Assembly: GCF_028389875.1 (NCBI RefSeq)
Contig: NC_084687.1
Location: 3,012,157-3,076,156, forward strand
DNA length: 64,000 bases
Origin: Rhea pennata
Taxonomy: Eukaryota > Chordata > Aves > Rheiformes > Rheidae
Direction of reading: 5' to 3'
Each line of letters starts with the position of its first letter. Within the stretch, counting starts at the first letter, position 1. The notes beneath the pieces are model-generated. The model was not told the DNA's origin, made no database searches, and saw nothing but the letters and a program-made list of their open reading frames with translations. This document shows positions 21,358-34,100 of the stretch, one piece after another. The translations under genes were made by a program, and so were the position numbers.

Positions 21358-24184
21358 CAGAGTCCAGATTTTCTATCCCCTCAGACATTTTGCAGGACTT
21401 CTGCTTTTGATAGAGTTACTCCTGAAATACAAAATTCAGCCCTGCACAGCCCAGCAGCGGAAAGTTTATGTACCTTGCAAGTCCAGCTAAACTGTCTCTT
21501 GAACACTTGAGCTGGACTGAGCCATGACTGTTTCATGCTGGCTCTGAGATCCAAACCAGACCTTTTTCACTGCCAAACATTGTTCAAGGAGCAAACACCA
21601 CAATCCAAACGGCTTCGCTCTTGGTTGTGCAAACAAGCTGCACTGGAGCAAGGCAAAAGTCTCTGCAACTCAGGAGCAGTGCCAACCACTGCTAGGACAA
21701 CCCGGATGAGCGCTGCACAACACACATGCACACCAATCCAGCACAATTCAATCTTTCTCTGGATCGAGAAGGCAAGATGCGCCCCTCCAAGGCAACTTCA
21801 AAAGCATCCAACAGCCCAGGTCAGTATCATTAATAAATCATTCGAATAGATTTAATCACAGCAAAGCAACAACCCCCTCCTGCTTTGATTGATTCCAGTA
21901 CAATTGAAACTATATCATTTTTATTTGCTCTTTTTGTATTTACCTTTCCATTAGTAATTCTGCCTTTCTGGACTTGTGAAGACAAGCTCCTCAGCCACAA
22001 GTACGGGGGGTTATCAGGCTCTCCTGGGAGCTGCTGTTTTTATACCACAGACTGGTTGCTTACTGAGCAACTCCTATTTTTAGCAGCCATTCAGGTATGA
22101 GAGAGGGCAACACTTCCGCGTGGTATCTCTGTTACCCACTCCCTCGTGGCGGGAAGATACATCACCCATATCTGGAAGGCAAGCGCGCGTGAGTTTCACT
22201 GGAGAAGAAAACAATTTCCTGATGACAAATTGCAACAAAACAGCATAAAACACCTATGTTGGCTCGTGTAATGGCTGCCCTTTGAAACCAGCTAAGTCAG
22301 ATAGTTTACTTTTCACAGGTGTGTTGCCATGTTTAGGCTTTGTCAGGTGATTTCTGCAAGAAAGGCAGAGAGAAATCATGTCTTCCTCAAGAAAATGAGG
22401 ATCCAGCAGCCAGATCTCCCCGCTCAGATCCCAGGAGCCCCCAAGAAACCAGATGTCCAAGGCTGCTGCACAGCTTGGAGTTGCTCTAGGGCACAATGTT
22501 AATAGACTCTTTCCTAACATCATACATGGCCTGGCTGAGTTGCTCACTGCTGGGTCTTTGAAACTCAGCCTTGGGTCCTTCAGACAGCCCATGAGCCACC
22601 CCAAAATGTGAAACACAACTCCATACTGGAGCATGAGCATGGGACAGCAAGTTTTCTGGGTTTAAGCACCTCATCAGCCACTAACAATGAGGACAAATTA
22701 GTTTTTTTTTAAGATGTATCCAATGAATCTGTGGTGTTTCTTACACTAGATATTAATCTGGACCACAGCCATCCTCCTGTTCTCGCCTGTTGCCACCCTC
22801 CTGCAGGCTGCTGTCTGCCATCTTCATTGCTATTTTGCCATCTGATGGCAAAATTTTGCACTGCACCTTGCAAGTGAGGGGATGAGGAGGTATTTCATGA
22901 GCTGCAGTGGAGGCAGTGACCTGTGCTGTGCAACTCCCACCAGGACAGATCTGGAAAATCCCTTGGCAAGATTTCAGCATGAACAATGCTTCATTTTCTG
23001 TGTTTTTCAGCTAGAGTGCTGGCCAGGTCCATCTTGGATAAAAATGATCTTTTCCAGGTACTGGATTCAGCTTGCACTTGAATGAGTCCATGTTTAGTTT
23101 CTTTAGATCTGTTTCTACAGACTTTGTGGGCAATAATTTCCTATTATTTGGACCATCCTGCAGGAGAGAGCCAATCTTCTTCCTTCTTCGCCGATACTGA
23201 TGAATCAGTGTCTGGTATTGATTAGGGACTGCCTAGCTCTGTTTTTCAGTGTCCTCATCTACTGCTGATAAGTAATTAGTCCATCCTTCAGGAGCTCCAT
23301 GCTGCTGAGTAGCATATGGCTATGTCCTTTCATGAGAGGGTTGCTTACAGAGTATCAGGAGGCTCACAACCAGTTTTGTTTGTGTGCTTTTTCTCTGCAA
23401 CCGCCAAATAACAAAGAGGATTTTGAAAGGCTGATTGGTTCAAGGCCACTTTGACCAGACTGTGTCCCGTCTGGCAGTGAGGCATGGTTTAGCGTTGATG
23501 CTGGAGGTCATCCAACTCTGAGTGCAAACACCATTCCAGTTCATGGAAGACTTCCTATGATTAAACTGGGAATCCATATTGACTTATGGCCTTATCCAGG
23601 CCTTTCCTCTTTGTAAGAGCACTTTTGGTGTCTGAAAATAGGACACCCAAAGCAACTCCAGCACTTAGTAGGGATTTGCAGGATAAATTTTAACCTGAAC
23701 TGTGATTCTGGAGCCAGGCTTTTATCCAGATTCGTATCCCTTCTGGGATTTTGGACATATTCAAACCCAGTGGATGAGAGACATAAGAAGAAAATGTTTG
23801 CAGAAGACCAGAGCCAAACCAAAATCCTGTGTCCACAAACAGCCAGAGTTGGGGAGAAAGGTTTTAAGATCTAAATCCAAATCTGTCTGCTTTTCTCATC
23901 AACACTGGGAGAATGAGGAAGCTAGCAGGCAGAGAAGTCGTGGGGGGAGAACACAAAGAGAAGATTAGTATCTTCAGTTTAGTGATGTTTGAGGGAAAAA
24001 GCAGAACTGAAAATGCAAGGACGCAGCCTAGGGGGAGACTGGCTTTATTTACAGAAATTTGTTCCAGAAGATGAAAAAAACAAGGGAAAGGAATAGCCTT
24101 GCATGAGTTGTGAGTTAAAATGTGCTTCTGAGCAGAAACCAGGAGTCAAACCTCCAAACTTCTTAGAAACAAGGTAGCCACAGA

Positions 24185-24412
24185 CTACAGTGTGGGAAGC
24201 TGAGGTTGAATATCAGGAAAAACCTCCTCTGCAGAAGGTGGAGCAGCCTTCAAACAAGTTCAAAGGGAGGTGGGAGGTCTCTCTCCTGGGAGGTTTTGAA
24301 GACAAAGTCATGATCAGTCTGATCTGGTGCTGGTGACAGTCTTGTTTTAAGTGAAAAGGTGCACTAGAGATGCCAAAGGTTCCTTCCCGTCAGTATTTAT
24401 GTGATTCTATAA
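24185..24412 (+). mobile_element. CR1-type LINE, 3'-end fragment
   Basis: The stretch from GAGGTTGAATATCAGGAAAA through GGAGGTTTTGAAGAC to GGTTCCTTCCCGTCAG and TGATTCTAT follows the typical 3' end of avian CR1 elements (gaggttggatattaggaaaa, ggaggtattcaaaa, ggtcccttccaac, tgattctatg). It is 5'-truncated, as most CR1 copies are, and much diverged. CR1 is a non-LTR retrotransposon. The sense strand is plus. Confidence 0.85.
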
Positions 24413-27400
24413 ATGGGAAACACCAAAGCACAGAGGGATCTGCAACGTCAGATCTGAGTCAAGATGCAGGTGTTGAGGGACAGCCACTTCTTCCCCTGTA
24501 GGCTAAGCTTTGGATAGACCGCACAGCAGTTTATGGGACCTGCAGGGCCCAGCAGCCTCAATAGGCACCACTGAGCCCACTTCTGCTGTGCATCTGGTCT
24601 GAGCGATTTGTGGTCACCAGCCTCCAAAGCAAATCTTACTTTTCTGCAGCTCAAGGATTGATTTTAGCCTGCTTTCCTCAGGAGATGAGCCATGTGAGAC
24701 AGCACTGCCAGTGGGTGGGTGTGAGCCTCTATATTTGCTTTTGTGCAACACCTTGCTCTAGGCAACACTGTTCAAACCTGGTATCAGACACATCTGAAGC
24801 AATAACAGAGGTCTTCAAGGAATTAAGTGCCTAAATATCTGAAAAAGCTCATGTGAAGCACCTGCCAGGGTGTATCTGCGCCACCACCCCTGGACTTCAG
24901 TCGCAGCCGCAAGTCATTGGCTTGTGTATGCTCTTGATTGCTGCACACCCACCCCAATCAGCCCTAGTGCAAGTGGCAGTTACTTGATGTTTACCGAAAG
25001 GGATGGGTTCTGTGTCCAGAAAAACAATGTGTTTACCATTCTTCTGCTTCCATTTACCATCTCAGCAAGAAGAGCCATGATCACATTGTCCCAGGGAGGA
25101 TGTGAGTACTTCCTGGGAGCCAGGAAAGAGCCTAGTGCAGTGTCATCGCTCATCATAGCAAAAGTGTACTTTGCTTCTTGGCCCCCAAGAAACAACTGCC
25201 CTGGCTCCCTCCCAAGCCTCGGTCATGGTGCAGCACAAGGAGGCCTAAACGTGTTTGGCAGCTTCCCAAATAGGAGAGGAAATCCCCACTGTTTAAGTCT
25301 AGCATGATCCTTAGTCATTGCTGGAAAAACAGGTGAACTGACAGCATCCCACGTGGCAGCAATGCACGTCACCCACAAGCACCAGGATCACTCCTGGCCA
25401 CTTTCTCCCGTGGCACAAACCCTGCCAGCCTGAGCAGTGGTTAGACCTTGGGCTGCTCAGGAGCCATTAGGACTGTTTCCATGGCAAGAAGGAAGGTGGG
25501 ATGTCTTGTTATGAGAAGACCAAGTAAAATACACCCATGGGTGTATATCCCAAGAACAATACAGGGCCAGGCTGGGACAACTTCCAAGAAAGGAGGCCTT
25601 CTTTCCTTCCAAAGCTGGCCCTCATGGCTGGCAGGCTTTATGCTAACTCGCTACATGGGACTAGATTTCACCCCCCAATAAATCTTCTTTTAGTCTTTTC
25701 TGAGACAAATGCACCCTCCACGGAAGGATCATGCAGTCTAGGGTCCTTCCTGGTGTGACCTGAATCCCCAGGCTGGGCCTGGCACCTGGCTGTATGTTGG
25801 CTGGGTGCTGGACACCCTCCATCCCTCTCCTAGCAGAGATTTTGGCCTCTCTCCCTTGCTGGCATCTCCCAAAGGCTATTACGTTCATTTAGCCCACCAG
25901 CACATCTAATTCCTCATTTTCCTCTCTGCCATCACTTGACTTGTTCAGCCCTTGTGTTTTGCTGATGAGCTGCTGATTTTCTGGAAATGAAACTTCCCAA
26001 CCAGTGTGTTTCTGAAGAAGACATTGTGCACTGCGTTGTGCCAACACACGCTGATGCTGCGAGTCAGGAGCTGGGAGCTGGAGTGAGGATGTTTTGCCAG
26101 CCCACCACTGCGCTTCCCACCACAGGTAGCCCACTAAGCTCTTCAGGTGAGGTTGCTACCAACCACAGCTGAAAGCCAGGCAAAGGAGTAAGTTTTGAGC
26201 ATAAAAGAGGATTTTTTTAATGAGAGTGGGAATTTTACTCTCTTTCTTACAAAAGTTTGATCGATTTTTGACCCAAGAAATATGGCAAGGACTAATGCCA
26301 GCATACAAGAGGGGAAGAATCACCCTCTTTGGAGCAGTCAGTTAATTGGTGTAAACCACTTTGGTAGTGCAATGCCAGTGTACAGCAAGGGGGGCTGTGG
26401 TTTCAGGATGGCAACATCAATCTTTGATGGAAACCTGAGTCATCAAATCTTGCCAAGATTTCTTTTAAGACCCAATGGTTCCCTGATCTGTTCACAGCAT
26501 TGCTTCCCCAAAAGTGGAGCTGACACAGCTCTGCGACTGTAGCCTAGGGCTGGGGGCAAGTGTCCAGAGCACGGATAGAAACCAGCAGGATTAGTTTTGC
26601 ACTGATGCGAAACCAAGGTCTGAAGGAACTCCCCGTTTCCCATCAACCATGAAACATGATGCTGCTTTTGCTACGTGTATCTGTGCTTTTGCACAAAGCT
26701 ATAAAATACCAAGTGTTTGTGCTGTATTCACCCAATAGCTGCTGAGCAGCCTGGACTATTGCACTCTGGTTTCCAGGCTGACAAGCTTGGTGACAAGAAC
26801 CAGGTTGCTCATCTGGAGCTGGTTGAATGAGAGTTTCTTTGCAGTGCTTGTTTCTGGGTAAATGAAGAAGGTTTGGGTTTCTCAGTTTCAGATTTTCAAC
26901 CAGCAAGAAGTGGGATTTTCAACTGTGCAGTCTCAGAATTTTATTTCCCCAGCAAAACATAATCCAAAAATATTAATGGATATTTTCAGATTTAAGAAAC
27001 ACATGCACATTGTTCCTTTTAGCACTTACTAACAATAAGTGAGGTTACGAAGCCAGCCTTTTCCATTAGTTGCCCAAATACTCTAAGTAAACTTTGGCTC
27101 ACTGGGAACTTTGGTTTGGGTATTCAGAAGCTGAGGGCAAAGATTATATATGCTACATCCTCCCATGGTGTAAAACACAGAGCAGCTCCACAGATTTCTC
27201 ACGAGTACCGCAAACAGCCAAACCCCAGGAGGACTGGAGTCAATACCGTGCCCTTTTGTGGGGCATGAAAGTGCATGTCCTGTTTTGTACCCAAAGCAAA
27301 TAACTACATCTCTAACAATAAGTGTGATCGTGTTCATTACTGGCTTGTGTTTCTTGTCACATTATCTAGTCAGCTAATTACAATAAGAATTATATGGAGG

Positions 27401-28033
27401 GAAAGGAGCTAAAACGAGACCCAGCTTAAAGACTCCCTGCAGTGTGGAGCTGCACATCTCCAACTGGGCCTGTTCCAGGTGGACATTCCCGCCCTCAATA
27501 CGGTCAGCAGCTCCACTGCAGCCTGTGAGATTAATGTACAGCATATCCGCAATGTAAGTCCGTTCCCCAACAAGGGGCAAAGGCTCAGTTTCAGACCAGC
27601 ATGTAAATGCTTATGACCACCGCTCTCAATGAAAGTGCTTGATTAAATGTTCAATGCAAAGTGTGTGCTCCAGCGCTTTCTGCTCATCAGGCTTAGTTTG
27701 AAGAATGGAACCATCTTTACCAGCAAGTTTGAACCTTGCAGACAAGCATTGAAACATAAAAAGCAAAAAACATCACGTTCTCTCACTGAGGAGGGAAAGA
27801 AGCAAGCAAAAGACCAACACACAAATTCACCTTCACTTTCTGGGTAGGAGGATAATTTTGGTGTGTGAGTTTTGCTGACAAAGCCCCAAAGTTGTCACAG
27901 TCTTTGCTCAGGACAGGTTTTGAAATCCATGACCACTGCTCTGTGGCCTTCTGCTGGGAGAGCAAGAGACTCCAGTATTTCACAGTGGAGTACAAATCTG
28001 CAATACACTGCAAATGCTACCCGCAGAGATTTC

Positions 28034-28145
28034 CTACAGAGAGACCTCCAATGTATCTTCCTTGAAATCCTCATGTTCCTCATTCTCCAGCTGCTCCAGT
28101 TTGCTGGGTTTCTCATGGATGATCTCCCCAGGAGTCTTCAGAAAT
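28034..28145 (-). CDS. ETV7: ETV7 terminal coding exon
   Basis: The acceptor is TCAAAAATGCAG. The peptide begins FLKTPGEI, matching FLKTPGKM in human, followed by an acidic Glu-rich tail and TAG at 28034-28036. The exon has 112 coding nt in phase 2. Confidence 0.94.
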
Positions 28146-31100
28146 CTGCATTTTTGAACAGTTTCAACTTCATAGCCAAACCCCACCCCACAACAGCCTG
28201 TAAACACTCAAGCCACTGTGCTTGCCAGCTGAGCTCTGGAGCTCCCCTTTGAGGCTACCTGCAGCCTCCAGGCTTTGCTGAGAATCCCAATTCTTTGCAT
28301 CTCAAATGCACCAAGCCTGGGGCTGTGAGGTGCTTTGCACCTCAGCCCTGAGCCCAATGCTGCCATTTTAAGTTTAAACTACTCCCAGACAAGCATCCAG
28401 CACTGAAAACAGTGTGAAATTCAATTAAAAATTGAATTCCCTGCCTGCCTCCACAAGGGTTAGTTGCTGCTGGCAGATGGAGTTCAGCCTGGGTGGATTG
28501 CTGACCTGCTGTGTGGGGCAGCAGATCCAGCAGGAGCACAGCACCCAGGCATCCCACACGCCTGGTTTGCACAGAGCAGAGTCTAGATACAAACCTGCTA
28601 GGGTACTGCATTTGCAGAGGAGGAAAAAAAAGAAGCAAACACAGAAGCAACCACTGAGGTTTTGCAAAGCCAGCCCAGGCCTTTTACCTCAGCATGAGGG
28701 CTGACTTCAGCAGATACCCGCACGCAGCTGCTGCAGGATTCCTGCGTGCATGGTAGCAGACAGCCAAGTGGGACCAGGCTCCTCACAGCACCATCAAACT
28801 AAGACAGGCCATATTTTCATGCAGTTACCCCCAAAATACAGTAAGAACACTATGACTTCATCTCAGGTCTGGATCATGAAGGATCCAGTGAGATAAAGCA
28901 GCTGCCAATATCTGGAGCCCATCAGTTGCCCACCACTGCTTTATCTTACCTAAACAACAGCTTCTGCCCTGGCTCCTTTTTGATGATGTTGAGTTTGTAG
29001 TAATGTCTGAGTGCTCGTGACATCTTTTCATATGTCATGTTTATCCGGTTCTGGAAGGAGCAAAAAATTAGGGTGGGGTTTTTTGGAGTAAACTAAGCAC
29101 AAACACCTGGTTTGGATCGCTGTGCAGCAATTGGGCCTACTAGGCCATGGATGGAATGCCCAAAGTGGTTTCACAGACATTGCAAGTGGTGTCATGGGTC
29201 TCCATAACCTGGCCTTTCTTCTGGGCGCTTGGCAGCAAGTCTCTGCTGCTGTGGTCTGCATCCCTGCTGCAGGGGGTTGGGGCTAGTGCCACCCATCTGA
29301 CCCAGCAAGAAGTTGGCATCTCTTTGTAGACCTGGGGCCCACTCTGCTCTCACCCTCCCCTGCCCTCACGTCAGATGGATCCAGGGAGCAGGTTGTGAGC
29401 AAATGGAGCTAAGGCAACATTCAAAAGCCCAAGAATGACAAACTTGATATCAATTGAATTTACCTTGTGGTTTCCCCAGAGCTGGGCAAGTCCATTAGGA
29501 TTAACAACCCGGAAGATCTTGGCCTCCTTGTCTTCCCATTTGATGTAAGGCTCATAGCGGCTGTCAGAGAGGAGCTGGTACACGTAATCCCACAGTAACC
29601 TGCAGTCTGAGTGTTCACACAGAAGAAATAATCACAGAGCTCCCACTAAGGCACATACACTCCGGTGAGGGTTGGTCAGAAACAAGACTTCTTGTCATAG
29701 GAATAATAACAATAAGAGCCTAGAGCTCATGTGCAGCACATTCATTGCTAGATCTCAAAATGCGTGGGAAAACTGGCATTTCTCAGGTGGGGAAATTGAG
29801 GCAAAGGCAATGCAACCTCATTTCCCCTGGGATCAAAGCTGAAAATTCATATTCACCTGCAATCCTCCCATCTGCTGGAGCTGGTGGGGGTGTACGGAAA
29901 GAGCAGAGGGCATCTGCCCTGCAGCTGCCTTCCGAGCTGGGATGAGAGAGGTTCAGTGGCTCCACATGGCTGCAGGTCCCGCTGGAGAACAAGGGTTGTT
30001 TGGCACAGCTTGAGCAGCTAGGCAAAGGGGAAGAAACAGCAGCTGGGGCAGCCTCTGCGCAGCAGTCCGCTCCTGCAAGAAAACCCCATGCAGTGCGTTA
30101 CAGTAGGACCCAGGAGACCTTTGAAGCCATGAAACACGCAGAGAAGCAGAGCCTCAGACTGGTTTACTGTGGAAAATCTGAGTCTGTCATCACTCCAAGC
30201 CCCAGTCTCACACCAACCCACTGACGCTGCAGTCAGCAGAGACAAGCAAAGAGGAAAGCCCTGGGATTTTCCTGAGGGAAAAGGGTGCTGGAAGCAGAAG
30301 CAGCAAAAGGTCCAAGGTGGGCTAGAAGTGCTGCCAGTCATGTGGAGGGCAGGTAGGAGAGTTGTTAGAGGAGAAGAAAAGCTGGAATGGGAGAATATCA
30401 GAGCACATGCATGTGATTAATCCGTTTGGAAACTGCCATGGCAGTTTAAGAAATTTGTCACCCTACATCCACTTGTTAATGGCAGCAGAGAGGCTCATGA
30501 GAGTGCTCCTGAATCTGCCGCAGTGCAAAGTGAGCCAGGTCGTATGAAACCATCCTCACTGGCTGTGCAAACTAACGCTGGCAGTGCTGCGGGGAGGAGA
30601 TTCCCCGGGTACTGGGCAGCATTGGGCAGCTGGGGCCGGTGATGTCTTCAGCCACTGTAGCTGGGCCCAGAAAAGAGACTGTCTGCACCCTCAGACCAGC
30701 ATAGCAGCCATAGGAGAAAGGAAGTTCAAAGTTAAAGCTGGCTTTGCAGAAGCAAGGCACCTAAAATGAGCGGCTGTCTCTGAACATGCAGCTTTGGCTC
30801 TAGGGACAGGAACAGCATCCAGAAAAGAAGACTGCCCTGCTCTGACCCCTAGGTTCTGCCACCCCACTAGTGCTCATTTCTCTGCCCAAGCCTAACATCT
30901 TACTCCTTCTCTTTCCCCATCTGCCAGCTCTGCAGGGATGGCCGAGCCAAGAGGAGCACTGGAACACAGCTACTCATGCCCGCAACATTGGAGATTTTCA
31001 AACCATCTCCCTCAGAGAGGTGAGCTTCAAACCTCCGACCTGGGCAACCTACTGTGGCCAAGGGCAGGCTCCACCTGACGGACAGCTGCCATTCTCCATC

Positions 31101-34100
31101 ATACCTTCCACCGTGCTCTTGACCTCCCTGAAAGGTGAGTTCAGTAAAGGGCTGCACACTAGAGCTCTTCTTTGAGTTTTGATGTACTGGAGTAATTCAT
31201 ATAAGACATCACCTACAGGGGAAGGAAAGCATTTGAGTCTGTTCAGATGATGATGCCATACTACAACAGAGTATCACAGAAATAGATCATCTGGATAATA
31301 GAAGTTGCAAAAAGTGGTAACAAGTTTTATTTTTGCACTGGCAATTCAAGCCATGTAGTCCCTATTCTCTCCGTCACCATCTGCTTCTTTTTTGACAGCC
31401 CTCTTTCACCATCGCATCTTGTCCCCCAGGGATGTCAGACCTCTCATAAGCACATCGTAAAAGATTGCTTTTATCACTGTGGGAACTGTAACTATGTGAA
31501 ACTTTTTTTTTTACTGATATGAAGCAATACCACACCTGATTTTTGGACAGGAAACTCAGGTTTACTAACTGAAACTACGGCAGCGACAACATGCTCCGTA
31601 TGTGAGAAAGCACATAGCAGAATCTAGAATAGGGCTTTGAGTGGATAACTAGGAGTGTTGTCATGGGGAAGGACAACCATGTGGGCTGTGCATCTGGCTG
31701 TGCATGATGGTCCTTTTAATCCTACCCTACTGAAACCATGCAAGAAAGGGTAACAAAAGGTGACACCCAAAGTCACTATGATTTGGTGTTCCCCACAGCT
31801 GGATTTTAATATTGTTACCTATATTTCTGTGTCACTTACAGAGTAGGAGATTATCCCCATCCCAAAGAATTTGCAGTCTAGAGGGTATAAGGAAAGAAGA
31901 GAATTGTCCCAGCCTCCCTCATCCATTTGGCTAGGCAGGGCTCAATCCACATCTACCAGGACCTATCCAGCCCCTCTCAGCAGCCCACAGCCTGTGCTGT
32001 GATCAGTCTGTTCATAGAAACACCATTCCCCCTCATCTAACCTGAGCTAGGAGCTCTGTATCTGAAGTCATCCTTGGTGAGAATGCACAGGGCTTTCCCG
32101 TTCATTTCAAACTTGCTTTCATCCGTTTTCCGAAGGGAATATTCTTTCTCAGCCCATCTCAACCAGTGGATCACATCCTCCTTGCTCCACAGCGAGGGCT
32201 GGATTCCTGAAACCATGGGCAGCCTCTGAAACAGCTTGGTCTCCATCTTCAAAACCAGTGAGAGATACTAGACTTCTCCATTCCCAAACATTTCCTCTTA
32301 AACATTCACAGATCAAATTACCCAGAGAAAGAAAATGAGCTGTGGTGACTGGCCTATCTTGTCCCCTAATCGAGACAGTGGGCAATGGTCACACAGTTGC
32401 ACCCACTGCGTCCCACCCTGTGGGGATATCTTTTGTAAGAAGCATTGACTTGCTCAATGTCTACTCACTCAGCCTTCCCGGCAGCTTGAAGATTTCCCCC
32501 TCGCCAATGGAAGTGCATCTGGCCTGGGGTTGGGGTGGTAATGAAGCTACAACAACTGGGCTCGAAGGACCAACTGTCACTTCACCCTGGGGAAAAGAAA
32601 TCAAACACATCAACAGGGGGAAAAAAATCCCTCTTGTTTCTTGCCTTCACTTTGCTTTGGAGACACCTCCACCACAGTAAACATTGCCCAAATAGTTTCC
32701 AGCTAGCTTCTTGGAGCAGCAGCATGATGCACTTTAAAGTAGTTCAAGCTTGGCTGGTCACTGATAGGAGACCACAGGGGAAAACCACGTCTGGAGGTAA
32801 AGCTGGTGACTCAGTTTGCAGTGGGGAGTGGGTACCCTTCACATTGAATCATTGCCACAATGGCTACCTAACATGGTAATAGAGATAGCGGTGGGTTCCT
32901 GGAAATGCCACCTCAACTTCCCAAATGAAGGGGAAATGATAACCATAGGGTGTAGGGAAAGTTCCCCTCTCTTCTCTGCAGGTCAGTGGGAGGCAAGGTT
33001 TTATCTGCAATGTAGTGCCAAATAATCTACCCTTTTTCTCCATTTGATTTCTAATAGGATCAGGGAATCTTCTGTATTTCCAACCTTTAACTCATTTCTA
33101 GATTTAGAGAGGACTGAGCTGCACTTTTTTGGCCACATGCTTTAGAATAAAGGATACTGCCTACCTAGGCTTAAATTTAGGAAATCTGGGCTGGTGTTGC
33201 AGTCCTCAGCCTATAACGTATGGGCAAGACATGTCTGCATGACTCTTCAGTACCGATTCCAAGTTCTTTATCAGGCCCAGAATGATTTTCTGGTTGCCCT
33301 TAGACAGTGTTCGTAGCCAGAGATCCCCTCTCTCTTTCTCAAGTTCTTTTCTTCAACATTAGCATGGGTATCTGCCATCATTAAGGGCTCATCTAGGTTC
33401 CAAAAGTAAGTTATTAGGCATCTCCAGTGCCCCATGGCTGCAGGGAATTGGAAGATGAAGCCAAGACCAGCAGAGCCTTCCATGCCCATGTGAGCTCCAG
33501 GCTTCCTGCAAGATCCTTGGCAGCTCATTGGAGGTCTGCGTTTTAAGGACAGGACTTAAATGCTTCAGAGAGTTATGAAGATAAATAAAGCTGATGATAA
33601 TGGTGCTTAGATTTTGTCTTGATCACACCATATAAATAGATGTATCTCTGTTTGTAACTCCTTAGCAATCACCTGGACTTGACTGGAACAGCAATCCCAG
33701 GCATTAGTGAAATTCCCCTCATCTTGCCCTCTTGAGTCCCCGAACTTCACACTCAGAAAAATTATTCCTCCTCTTGCCTGCTCATTAATGAGCTCCTCCA
33801 GCCTCAACAAAAGCTCAGATGCTCACAGAGCCTGCAGCGATGGTCACTGGTCAAGACTGAAAGGAAAGGTGCCACCAGTACCTCTGTCTCCTGGGCTGGG
33901 AGGCAGCCTGTCACTGGGCTTTTATCCAGAGCCCATGAGCAAGAAGTCAGCTGAGATCTTGTTTTCAGTCCCATCTACATCTTGAAATATTGATAGACAA
34001 GCAGATATGTTTCCTCTTAGAAGTCTACTAATGTGAATCCCAGCAATCGCAAGGTGATCTGAGCAGCTTAATTCTCTGGAAGATTGACAACTTTTCTTGT

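Larger units (their letters stand above)
20429..28033. other. BNIP5 to ETV7 intergenic region
   Basis: About 7.6 kb upstream of the BNIP5 coding exon and downstream of the ETV7 stop. It should hold the BNIP5 5' UTR and promoter and the ETV7 3' UTR. It contains a 28-base poly(A) run (21330-21357), a CR1-like fragment (about 24185-24412) and many short open frames with no recognisable product. A minus-strand AATAAA at 26940-26945 could serve ETV7 but lies 1.1 kb past its stop. Confidence 0.6.

Noticed and set aside
32207-32252. ETV7 exon 3 extended upstream to an in-frame ATG or an earlier TTTCAG
   Set aside because: Phase does not fit exon 2, and the downstream acceptor gives the conserved RLRIQP junction.
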